A DNA stretch of 5,196 nt from JBOGZI01 sp050697275 (GTDB lineage Bacteria > Actinomycetota > Thermoleophilia > Solirubrobacterales > 70-9): positions 1-5,196 of the forward strand of contig JBOGZI010000242.1 of assembly GCA_050697275.1 (NCBI GenBank). The letters run 5' to 3'. Under the pieces are notes generated by a model, which saw only the letters and a program-made list of their open reading frames with translations, made no database searches and was not told the origin of the DNA. Below are positions 1 through 5,196 of this stretch, piece after piece. Both the position numbers and the translations under genes were made by a program. Within the stretch, counting starts at the first letter, position 1. Every line of letters starts with the position of its first letter.

Positions 1-80
1 CCGTGCTGCCGCTCCTCGCTGCGCTCTGGATCGCCCGGGCGCCCGCGCCGGCGGTCCCGGCGGCGAGCGAGGCCGGCTAG
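1..80 (+). CDS. 3' end of an unidentified gene with a hydrophobic C-terminus (partial)
   Basis: An open frame enters from the left edge (first whole codon at 3) and stops at TAG 78-80, leaving 25 visible residues. They start VLPLLAALWIARAPAP and end in a short Ala/Pro/Glu tail. 24 of the 25 codons end in G or C, as in the real genes of this window; the competing frame-1 reading is Arg/Pro-rich and looks like a shadow. A Leu/Ala/Trp-rich stretch followed by a short tail is what the last membrane helix of an integral membrane protein looks like, for example a flippase, polymerase or membrane glycosyltransferase in a glycan locus, but that is inference. It converges on the leftward gene ending at 117. 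The family cannot be named from so little sequence. Confidence 0.55.
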   Translation, partial: VLPLLAALWIARAPAPAVPAASEAG

Positions 81-103
81 GCACGGTGCCGGCGTACTCG
101 CCG
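80..103. repeat. Two small adjacent inverted repeats between convergent genes
   Basis: GGCACGGTGCC at 80-90 is a perfect inverted repeat about a single central base, and it abuts CGGCG-TACT-CGCCG at 90-103 (5-bp stem, 4-base loop). They lie between the stop codons of two convergent genes (80 and 117), where a transcript end would be expected. Neither is followed by a run of T on either strand, so this is not a convincing intrinsic terminator. Short GC stems arise easily by chance in DNA this GC-rich. Confidence 0.25.
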
Positions 104-116
104 CCGTTCGCGATCC

Positions 117-1070
117 CTAATCGCTCATGTGGCTCTGCCGCTCGAGCTCGATCGTGAGCAGGCGCTGGCGCGACCGGCCCGAGCCCCACAGATAGCCCAC
201 GGCCTCCCCGAGCGCATCCGCGGCGAGGCTGAGCCCAAGCCTGGGAATCAGCCCCCACCGCCGCCCGGAGCGCGCCCGGACCCGCCGCACGTCGGGAAGC
301 AGCCGCTTCAGACGCACCAGCGGGACGAGCGGGAAGGCGAGCGCGTAGGCGAGCCGGCGGGCCCGGCTCCAGGATCGGGAGTGTGCCCGGGCGGCGCCCC
401 ATGCTCGTCCCTCGAAGAGGTGCGAGGCGAGATGCGGGCGCAGACGCGACACGTTCAGGTGGCGCGAGGCGGCACCACCCTCGAGGTAGATACGTCGCCC
501 CTGGGCGAGCAGCTCCTCGTGCAGGAGCGCCTCGGTCTCGAGCAGCTGCTCGAGTCGGTCGCTGCGGGCGAGCAGCTCCTCGCGCTTGTAGGAGACGTGG
601 TGCCAGGGCAGCGCGCCCCTGCGCTCGCCCGATCGGACCGGCGCCACCGCGGGGCCGAAGTCGGCCAGCAGGTGCGCCCAGCTCGTCAGGGTCTTCGAGT
701 TCGCGTTCTCGAGCGACCAGGCCACCGCGGCCCAGGGCCCGCGGTGGCGCTCGATCAGCGCCGAAGCCCATCCGGGTTCGGGGAAGGAGTGCTCCTCCGC
801 GTAGGCGACCACCGGCCCGGTGGCGGCCCGCATGCCGGCCGCGATGGCGGGAGCGAGGGTCTCGATCTCCCCGACCGCCACCTGCCGGGTCGTCCCGAAC
901 CCGGCGAGGCTCTCCGCGTTCGCCGGCACCTCGCGGGGTGCGACCACGACCAGCTCCATCCGATCGGCCTCGCTCTGAGCGCGAAGGGCGGCGAGCGTTT
1001 CCTCGATTGGCCCGAGCCCATCGGGGGACACTGTGACCACGGACAGCTCGATCGGCTCTTCAGACGCCAA
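117..1070 (-). CDS. Glycosyltransferase-like protein (GT2/GT-A related), tandem copy 1
   Basis: A 317-residue protein, probably a sugar transferase of the family-2 type acting at the inner membrane face in surface-glycan assembly. The N-terminus has the expected first strand (ELSVVTVSPDG, residues 8-18) and second strand (ELVVVAP, 39-45), but AP replaces the usual DD. At the place of the metal-binding DxD motif it has AEEHSFPEPGW (91-101). LPWHHVSYKREEL (154-166) and a Leu/Glu-rich helix (about 164-190) follow, then SRHLNVSRL (202-210). The last third is basic and hydrophobic (AYALAFPLVPLVRL near 241-254; a second hydrophobic stretch near 273-295), suggesting membrane association. The start is TTG (1070-1068), preceded by GGGAG 7 bases upstream; no in-frame ATG lies close enough to keep the first strand. 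It overlaps the end of the upstream copy by 11 bp, so coupled translation is likely. Donor and acceptor are unknown, and a non-catalytic role is possible because the acidic motif is altered. Confidence 0.85.
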   Translation of the reverse strand: MASEEPIELSVVTVSPDGLGPIEETLAALRAQSEADRMELVVVAPREVPANAESLAGFGTTRQVAVGEIETLAPAIAAGMRAATGPVVAYAEEHSFPEPGWASALIERHRGPWAAVAWSLENANSKTLTSWAHLLADFGPAVAPVRSGERRGALPWHHVSYKREELLARSDRLEQLLETEALLHEELLAQGRRIYLEGGAASRHLNVSRLRPHLASHLFEGRAWGAARAHSRSWSRARRLAYALAFPLVPLVRLKRLLPDVRRVRARSGRRWGLIPRLGLSLAADALGEAVGYLWGSGRSRQRLLTIELERQSHMSD

Positions 1071-2013
1071 GGTGGCGCTCCCGCTCGAGCTCGATGCTGA
1101 GCCTGAGTTGCCGCGAACGACCCGGACCCCTCAAGTATCCGACGGCCTCGCCCAGCGCGTCGCAGGTGAGGCCGAGGCACAGCATCGGGATGAGTCCCGG
1201 CCGCCGCCCGGAGCGCACCCGGGCCCGCCGCACGTCGGGCAGCAGCCGCCTCAGGCGCACCAGGGGGATGAGCGGGAAGGCGAGCGCGTAGGCGAGGCGG
1301 CGCGCCGGGCTCCAGGCATCGAAGCGCGAGCGGGCGGCGCCGAATCCGCGCCCCCCGTGGTAGTGCGAGCGCAGGTGCGAGCGCAGGCGAGAGATGTTGA
1401 CGTGGCGGGAGGCGGCCGCGCCCTCGAGGTAGAGGTGGCGGCCGGCGCCGATCAGGTCTCGGTGGAGCATGCCCTCCGCCTCGAGCAGCTCCTCCAGTCG
1501 ATCGCCGCGGGCGAGCAGCTCCTCGCGCTTGTAGGAGACGTGGTGCCAGGGCAGCGGTCCCACCGATTCGCCGGCGGGGACCGGCGCAACCGCGGGGCCG
1601 AAGTCCCCGAGCAGGTGCGCCCAGCTCGTCACCCGTTCGGGGTTCGCGTTCTCGAGCGACCAGGCCACCGCGGCCCAGGGTCCGCGGTGGCGCTCGATCA
1701 GCGCGGCTGCCCAGCCGGGCTCGGGGTAGGAGTGCTCCTCGGCGTAGGCGACCACCGGGCCGGTGGCGGCCCGCACCCCGGCGGCGAGCGCGCGGCCGAG
1801 GGTCTCGATCCTTCCGACCGCCACCCTCCGGGTCGCCGCGAACCCCCTCAGGCTCTCCGCCTCGCCAGGCAGCTCCCCCGGCGCGACGACCACGAGCTCG
1901 ATCCGGTCGCTTACGCTCTGGGCGCGCAGGGCGGTCAGGGTCCGGTCGAGCGCCGCGAGCCCGTCAGGCGTCACCGTGACCACGGACAGCTCGACTGGGG
2001 GGTGTCCGGTCAC
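1060..2013 (-). CDS. Glycosyltransferase-like protein (GT2/GT-A related), tandem copy 2
   Basis: A 317-residue paralogue of the next gene, exactly the same length and aligning without a gap; my hand count gives 229 of 317 identical residues (about 72%). The same landmarks sit at the same positions: ELSVVTVTPDG (8-18), ELVVVAP (39-45), AEEHSYPEPGW (91-101), LPWHHVSYKREEL (154-166), SRHVNISRL (202-210) and the basic/hydrophobic C-terminal third. Conservation is strongest in residues 81-124, 129-145 and 154-169; most change is in the N-terminal 80 residues and around 212-236. The start is GTG at 2013-2011, the only in-frame start before an upstream stop at 2025-2023; the ribosome site is weak (GAGATGG-like). 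It is the first gene of a leftward unit and would be transcribed from the divergent gap. The likely role is transfer of a sugar to a surface-glycan precursor; substrate unknown. Confidence 0.87.
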   Translation of the reverse strand: MTGHPPVELSVVTVTPDGLAALDRTLTALRAQSVSDRIELVVVAPGELPGEAESLRGFAATRRVAVGRIETLGRALAAGVRAATGPVVAYAEEHSYPEPGWAAALIERHRGPWAAVAWSLENANPERVTSWAHLLGDFGPAVAPVPAGESVGPLPWHHVSYKREELLARGDRLEELLEAEGMLHRDLIGAGRHLYLEGAAASRHVNISRLRSHLRSHYHGGRGFGAARSRFDAWSPARRLAYALAFPLIPLVRLRRLLPDVRRARVRSGRRPGLIPMLCLGLTCDALGEAVGYLRGPGRSRQLRLSIELERERHLGV

Positions 2014-2080
2014 GCATCCATCTCAATAGGGTCCGTACGCGCGTGACGGTAACGGAGCGAACAGGGCCCGGGTCGATTCC
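2009..2080. promoter_or_regulatory. Divergent intergenic region with an inverted repeat
   Basis: The 67 bp between the divergent starts (GTG at 2013 leftward, GTG at 2081 rightward) must hold or sit next to the promoters of both units, as no other gap is as long. GTCACGC (2009-2015, overlapping the leftward start codon) is matched by GCGTGAC (2041-2047), a 7-bp inverted repeat with a 25-bp spacer. The palindrome ACGCGCGT (2037-2044) overlaps the right arm. TAGGGT (2027-2032) loosely fits an actinobacterial -10 pattern, but no convincing -35 partner was found. Regulation by a protein binding the repeat is possible but unproven. Confidence 0.35.
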
Positions 2081-2866
2081 GTGATCCACATCGCCACCGC
2101 CCACGACCGCCGGGATCGCTGGATCGAGATCCAGCACCGGTATCTGGCTCGCCACACCCATGAGCCGTGCCGGGTCTATGCCTCGCTCGACGGCATCGAC
2201 GCCCGTTACCACTCCCGCTTTCACCAGGTGGTTGATCTCTCGGGGGCGGCGACCGGCGGCAGGCTGCGACAAGGCGAGAAGCTGACCCTGCTCGCGGAGG
2301 AGATCGCGCGGCAGGCCGAGCCCGACGATCTGCTGGTCTTCATGCACGGCGACTGCTTTCCGATTGCCGATTGGGTCACCCCGGTGCGGCGGATGCTCGC
2401 CGGAAGCCCGCTTGCGGCGGTGCGGCGCGACGAGAACATGGAGCCGATTCCGCACGAGTGCTTCTGCGCGACGACGCCTGGCTTCTGGACCGGGATCGGC
2501 GGGAAGTGGGTCCTCGGTCCCACCTGGGATGCCAGGGGCCGGATCGTCACCGATACCGGCGCGTCCCTGTGGGAAATCCTCGCTCGCAGGGGGATCGAAT
2601 GGAGGCCGATCCTGCGCACGAACGCGAGGGACCCGCACCCACTCTGGTTCGCCATCTACGGGGGAATCGTCTACCACCACGGCGCCGGGTTCCGCGAGCC
2701 GATGAGCCGGATCGACGCATCCACGTACCACCATCTCCCCGTTCCGCTTCGCAACATCGCGGGGGTGCGAAGGCGAGTCGCCAACACCCTGCTGTCGCGG
2801 AGGATGTTCCGCCGGATCATCAAGGACGAGCGTTTCTACGAGCCGCTCGTGAGCGGCGATGCGTGA
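2081..2866 (+). CDS. Probable GT-A-fold glycosyltransferase of unassigned family
   Basis: A 261-residue soluble protein with no signal peptide or membrane helix. It opens on a strand (MIHIATAHDR). PDDLLVFMHGDCFPIADW (81-98) resembles the strand plus DxD-type metal and nucleotide-sugar site of GT-A enzymes, here in the form HGD with D91. ENMEPIPHECFCATTPGFW (118-136) could line an acceptor pocket, TDTGASLWEIL (157-167) resembles the late D-x-G...L element, and YGGIVYHHGAGFR (193-205) is a His-rich motif I recall from uncharacterised bacterial glycan-cluster proteins. The C-terminus is basic (RRRVANTLLSRRMFRR, 230-245). GTG 2081 is the first possible start after an in-frame TAG at 2027-2029; no good ribosome site is visible. 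Its end overlaps the sulfotransferase start by 8 bp (ATGCGTGA), so the two are probably co-translated. Glycosyltransferase is inferred from motifs and context; the exact family and substrate are not recognised. Confidence 0.7.
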   Translation: MIHIATAHDRRDRWIEIQHRYLARHTHEPCRVYASLDGIDARYHSRFHQVVDLSGAATGGRLRQGEKLTLLAEEIARQAEPDDLLVFMHGDCFPIADWVTPVRRMLAGSPLAAVRRDENMEPIPHECFCATTPGFWTGIGGKWVLGPTWDARGRIVTDTGASLWEILARRGIEWRPILRTNARDPHPLWFAIYGGIVYHHGAGFREPMSRIDASTYHHLPVPLRNIAGVRRRVANTLLSRRMFRRIIKDERFYEPLVSGDA

Positions 2867-3785
2867 GGGCGGCCGATCGGGGTCCAGTCCCGTGGGCGCC
2901 CTCCCCAACCTGATCGGCATCGGGGCCCACCAGTGCGGCAGCTCCTCGTTGCACTACTACCTCGACCTCCATCCGGAGATCCAGATGTCGAGTCCGAAGG
3001 AGCTGAACTTCTTCACCAGCCCCGACGACTTCAACCCCGGGCGATATGAGGAGGAGCTGGAGCTGCTCGGCATTCGGGTCTGGGACCGGTGGCGGAGGGG
3101 AAGCGAGTGGTACGCGAGTCACTTCTCCCCGGAGGCCCCGGTGCGAGGAGAGAGCTCGCCGGCCTACTCGCTGCCGTGGTACCCGCATGCTGTGGAGCGG
3201 ATGGCCTCCCTGCTGCCCGACGCGAGGCTGATCTACGTCGTCCGCGAGCCGCTGGAGCGGGCCGTCTCCAATTGGATGAGGCTGCGGGCCCTGCGGGTGG
3301 AGCGGCGGCCGCTGGAAGTGGCGCTCGGGGCTCCGAACAACCTCTACATCGCGCGCAGCCGCTACTGGACGCGGCTGAGGTCGTTCCTCGACTGGTTCCC
3401 GCGTGAGCGGATCCACCTGATACGGCACGAGGAGCTGCTCCTGCGCCGCCGCGAGATCCTCTCCGAGGTGTTCGCGTTCCTCGGCGTGGACGCTTCCTTC
3501 TGGGACCCGAGGATGGAGCGCCTGCGAAACACGACGGCCACCAAGGGGGCCCGCTTTCGGATCGCGACGAGGCTGCAATTCAGCCGCGTCTTCAGTCCGC
3601 TGTACCGGCTCGGCCCCGAGGCCAAGTGGTGGATTGAGCGGCACATCCATACCGGCGGCTCCCGTGCCGTGGAACGGCCGCGGGTGAGCGCGGATCTGCG
3701 CAGGCGGATCCTCACCGAGTTCGAGCCCGAGATCGCCGGCCTCGAGGAGCTCACCGGCTGGGATCTCAGCGAGTGGCGGGGGTAG
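2859..3785 (+). CDS. Sulfotransferase domain protein (PAPS-dependent type)
   Basis: A 308-residue protein with the full layout of the sulfotransferase family, which moves sulfate from PAPS to a hydroxyl or amine, here plausibly of a glycan or glycolipid. The 5'-phosphosulfate loop is GIGAHQCGSSSLHYYLDLHP (20-39), followed by SPKELNFF (45-52), EWYASHF (83-89), GESSPAY (97-103), and the 3'-phosphate strand-helix LIYVVREPLERAVSNW (124-139) with the expected R129 and S137. The C-terminus ends with the usual LEELTGWDLSEW-type tail (296-307). Oddity: the loop position that is normally lysine (K in the KxGTTSL pattern) is Q25 (CAG, 2931-2933). The ATG at 2859 overlaps the end of the preceding gene by 8 bp; GTG 2892 is a possible later start that would keep the whole domain. 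It converges with the gene ending at 3801. The family is sure; activity and acceptor are not. Confidence 0.92.
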   Translation: MREGGRSGSSPVGALPNLIGIGAHQCGSSSLHYYLDLHPEIQMSSPKELNFFTSPDDFNPGRYEEELELLGIRVWDRWRRGSEWYASHFSPEAPVRGESSPAYSLPWYPHAVERMASLLPDARLIYVVREPLERAVSNWMRLRALRVERRPLEVALGAPNNLYIARSRYWTRLRSFLDWFPRERIHLIRHEELLLRRREILSEVFAFLGVDASFWDPRMERLRNTTATKGARFRIATRLQFSRVFSPLYRLGPEAKWWIERHIHTGGSRAVERPRVSADLRRRILTEFEPEIAGLEELTGWDLSEWRG

Positions 3786-3801
3786 AGATCCGGGGCTCGC
3801 T
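3761..3801. repeat. Two interleaved inverted repeats over the convergent stop codons
   Basis: GGATCTC (3761-3767) pairs with GAGATCC (3785-3791), and AGCGAG (3768-3773) pairs with CTCGCT (3796-3801). The arms alternate A-B-A'-B', so the two stems are either mutually exclusive or a pseudoknot with no first loop, which is sterically strained. The element covers the end of the sulfotransferase gene, the 15-bp gap and the first base of the opposing stop codon. No T-run follows. It may help end the convergent transcripts, or be chance. Confidence 0.3.
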
Positions 3802-4727
3802 CAAGCGGTCTCGGCTCGCCGAAGCGCCCTGCTACGCGGTCCTCGGGGGTTGAGGGCCGCCAGCGCCTCGCGCAGGAACCCGGCGGTGTTGGCGAGCTGC
3901 CACAGCAGGATCAGCAGGGCATCCCCAGGGCTGCGCTTGGAGTGTCGCGCGGTTTCGCGGGCGGCCTGCAGGTGGAAGGACGCCTGGAAGTCACCTCGGA
4001 CCCGGACCCCGCGGGCACGCCGGGCGCGGTGGTAGGCGAACGCGCCGCGACCGTAGCCGAAGTGCTGGCGCCAGAACGACGCGAGATCGAGCTCCCGGGC
4101 GTGCCAGGCCACGGCGTTCTTCGCATCGACCATCGGCGCGCCGCTTTCGTGCCAGCGACCGCAGAAGTCGCGGTCCTCGGAGGTGCGAAAGGCGGGGTCG
4201 AAGCCGCCGAGGTCGCGATAGCGGTCGGCGGGAACGGCGAGGTTGTTGGAGGCGAAGAAGCTCGGACCCTCGGGCCCCTCGTTGTGGTGGTTGTGGGCGC
4301 GGTCCGAGATCCACTGGCTGACCCGCGAGTACCGGTTTGCCGGGTGGGCGTTGAGGGTGCGGCCACCGATCGCCGCGCCGGGCTCATCCGCCGCCCGCTC
4401 CGCCAGGGCGCGGAGCCAGCCGGGCTCGACCAGCATGTCGTCGTCGGTGAGGGCGAGCATCTTGCCCCTCGCATGCTCGGCGCCCGCGTTTCTGGCGGGT
4501 CCAGGGCCGGAGTGGGGACGACGGAGCAGGGTGAGGTCCAGCCGCTGCCGATGGGGACTCAGGATCGGCTCGAGATCGACGCTGCCTCCATCGTCGACGA
4601 CGATCACCTCGAATCCCCCCGGCACCTCCGCCGATGCGCTCAGGGAGGCGACGCAGCGCTCGAGCTGTCCCGGCCGGTCCCGGGTGGGGATGAGAACCGA
4701 GAACAGGGGCGCCGGGCCGCGGGTCAT
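3801..4727 (-). CDS. Family 2 glycosyltransferase (GT-A fold), catalytically canonical
   Basis: A 308-residue inverting-type sugar transferase using a nucleotide-sugar donor, probably at the cytoplasmic face of the membrane. All the landmark motifs are present: first strand FSVLIPTRDRPGQLERCVAS (9-28), EVIVVDDGG (40-48), GPGPARNAGAEHARG (74-88), metal-binding LTDDDMLVEPGW (93-104, DDD at 95-97), FFASNNLAVP (157-166), GGFDPAFRTSEDRDFCGRW (174-192, with the ED pair 184-185 as likely catalytic base region). The C-terminal 110 residues carry W-R-Q-H-F-G-Y-G-R-G-type residues and a short hydrophobic helix near DALLILLWQLANTAGFL (272-288), perhaps for membrane attachment. The ATG at 4727 lies 4 bp after the stop of the upstream gene, so the pair is one operon. 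Donor sugar and acceptor cannot be told. It belongs to a different subfamily from the EEH-motif paralogues. Confidence 0.92.
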   Translation of the reverse strand: MTRGPAPLFSVLIPTRDRPGQLERCVASLSASAEVPGGFEVIVVDDGGSVDLEPILSPHRQRLDLTLLRRPHSGPGPARNAGAEHARGKMLALTDDDMLVEPGWLRALAERAADEPGAAIGGRTLNAHPANRYSRVSQWISDRAHNHHNEGPEGPSFFASNNLAVPADRYRDLGGFDPAFRTSEDRDFCGRWHESGAPMVDAKNAVAWHARELDLASFWRQHFGYGRGAFAYHRARRARGVRVRGDFQASFHLQAARETARHSKRSPGDALLILLWQLANTAGFLREALAALNPRGPRSRALRRAETA

Positions 4728-4731
4728 CGGC

Positions 4732-5196
4732 TCAGGCCCGCTCGGCCAGCGGCTCGCTCCGCCTCAGGTGCTCCTCCTTCCTCAGCTCCATGCGGGAGAG
4801 CCGCCGCTCCGTCGAGCTTCCGGCGCCGAGGAGATATCCGAGGAACTCGCCGTACGCGCTCACGACCAGGGAGAAGAGAAGCGCCGGGAGGAATCCGCGG
4901 GGAAGGTCGTTCCGCCGCCGGCAGCGGCGCCACACCGGGACCATGCGGCGGAGGCGGACGAGTGGGATCAGCGGCGAGGCGGCCGCATATAGCAGGCGGT
5001 GGGGCCAGGACCAGTTCGCGGCGCGGGCGGCGCCGAAGCGCCGCCCCGCCCCGACCCGCTCTCCCACCCACGACGAGGGCAGGGTGACGTTGAGGTGGGT
5101 CATCCGCGCGCCCGGCTCCATCCAGAGGCGATGCCCCTTCCGCCGGAGGTCCTCGTGCAGGAGGGTCTCCGCCTCGAGCAGCTGTTTCAGCTCGGG
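4732..5196 (-). CDS. Glycosyltransferase-like protein, third paralogue (5' end outside window)
   Basis: The frame is open to the right edge, so 154 C-terminal residues are visible and the true start lies beyond 5196; the internal Met codon at 5121 is not the start, because the sequence before it (ELKQLLEAETLLHEDL, close to the edge) aligns with residues about 174-187 of the tandem pair. THLNVT then matches SRHLNVS, FGAARAANWSW matches the GAAR segment, and LLYAAASPLIPLVRLRRM and the final SAYGEFLGYLLGAG match the hydrophobic elements of the other two copies. It is clearly more divergent from them than they are from each other and has a longer charged tail (LRKEEHLRRSEPLAERA). The region that would hold the EEH motif is not visible. 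It is followed 4 bp later by a canonical GT2 gene, suggesting joint expression. Confidence 0.85.
   Translation of the reverse strand, partial: PELKQLLEAETLLHEDLRRKGHRLWMEPGARMTHLNVTLPSSWVGERVGAGRRFGAARAANWSWPHRLLYAAASPLIPLVRLRRMVPVWRRCRRRNDLPRGFLPALLFSLVVSAYGEFLGYLLGAGSSTERRLSRMELRKEEHLRRSEPLAERA

Noticed and set aside
80..103. Intrinsic terminator at the left convergent junction
   Set aside because: Stems of only 4-5 bp and no T-tract on either strand; kept only as small inverted repeats.
503..582. 17-bp direct repeat GGGCGAGCAGCTCCTCG at 503-519 and 566-582
   Set aside because: It comes from two EELLA segments of the same Leu/Glu-rich helix with the same codons, and is not a mobile or regulatory repeat.
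129..1100. Long rightward open frame of 323 codons opposite tandem copy 1
   Set aside because: Its product is Gly/Pro/Arg-rich and low in complexity, with no recognisable motif; it is the antisense shadow of a well-supported gene in GC-rich DNA.
1033..2046. Long rightward open frame of 337 codons opposite tandem copy 2
   Set aside because: It resembles the other antisense frame only because the genes beneath are duplicates; it has no domain logic and overlaps a conserved gene completely.
2043..2084. Short rightward frame GTG 2043 to TGA overlapping the start of the GT-A-like gene, as a possible leader peptide
   Set aside because: Only 13 codons, no ribosome site, no attenuator-like structure or codon run; chance is sufficient.
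1964..2920. Leftward open frame of 318 codons opposite the GT-A-like gene
   Set aside because: It covers the divergent gap and a better-supported gene, and its composition is that of a GC-rich shadow frame.
2820..3650. Leftward open frame of 276 codons opposite the sulfotransferase
   Set aside because: The opposite strand carries all sulfotransferase motifs in order; this frame has none.
3942..5087. Rightward open frame of 381 codons across two leftward genes
   Set aside because: It runs through two genes with clear family motifs, and its product is Gly/Ala/Arg-rich without any structure; a shadow frame.

Overview
This is a GC-rich, gene-dense window whose codon third positions are almost all G or C. 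Several genes use GTG or TTG starts, and neighbours overlap or nearly touch. This fits a high-GC bacterium. The look of the glycosyltransferase-like and sulfotransferase proteins suggests an actinobacterium, perhaps of the Thermoleophilia type, but that is an impression from memory and is not proven by the sequence. No RNA gene, insertion sequence, CRISPR array or phage gene was seen.

Layout from left to right: (1) the last 25 codons of a rightward gene with a hydrophobic tail, ending at 80; (2) two leftward 317-codon glycosyltransferase-like genes, 2013-1060 and then 1070-117, which are tandem duplicates overlapping by 11 bp; (3) a 67-bp divergent gap, the only obvious place for promoters; (4) a rightward pair, a probable GT-A-type glycosyltransferase of unassigned family (2081-2866) and a PAPS-type sulfotransferase (2859-3785), overlapping by 8 bp; (5) a 15-bp convergent gap spanned by two interleaved inverted repeats; (6) a leftward pair, a third member of the duplicated family (enters from the right edge, ends at 4732) followed 4 bp later by a canonical family-2 glycosyltransferase (4727-3801). 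No gap between genes is longer than 67 bp.

The window reads as the inside of a surface-glycan (exopolysaccharide, capsule or glycolipid) biosynthesis locus: four or five sugar-transferase-type proteins plus one sulfotransferase that could sulfate the glycan. The acceptor, the sugars and the export route cannot be read here. The points most worth a second look are the three-member duplicated family with an EEH motif where GT2 enzymes usually have an Asp-rich metal site, its very uneven DNA identity between tandem copies, and the sulfotransferase, whose usual PAPS-loop lysine is a glutamine.
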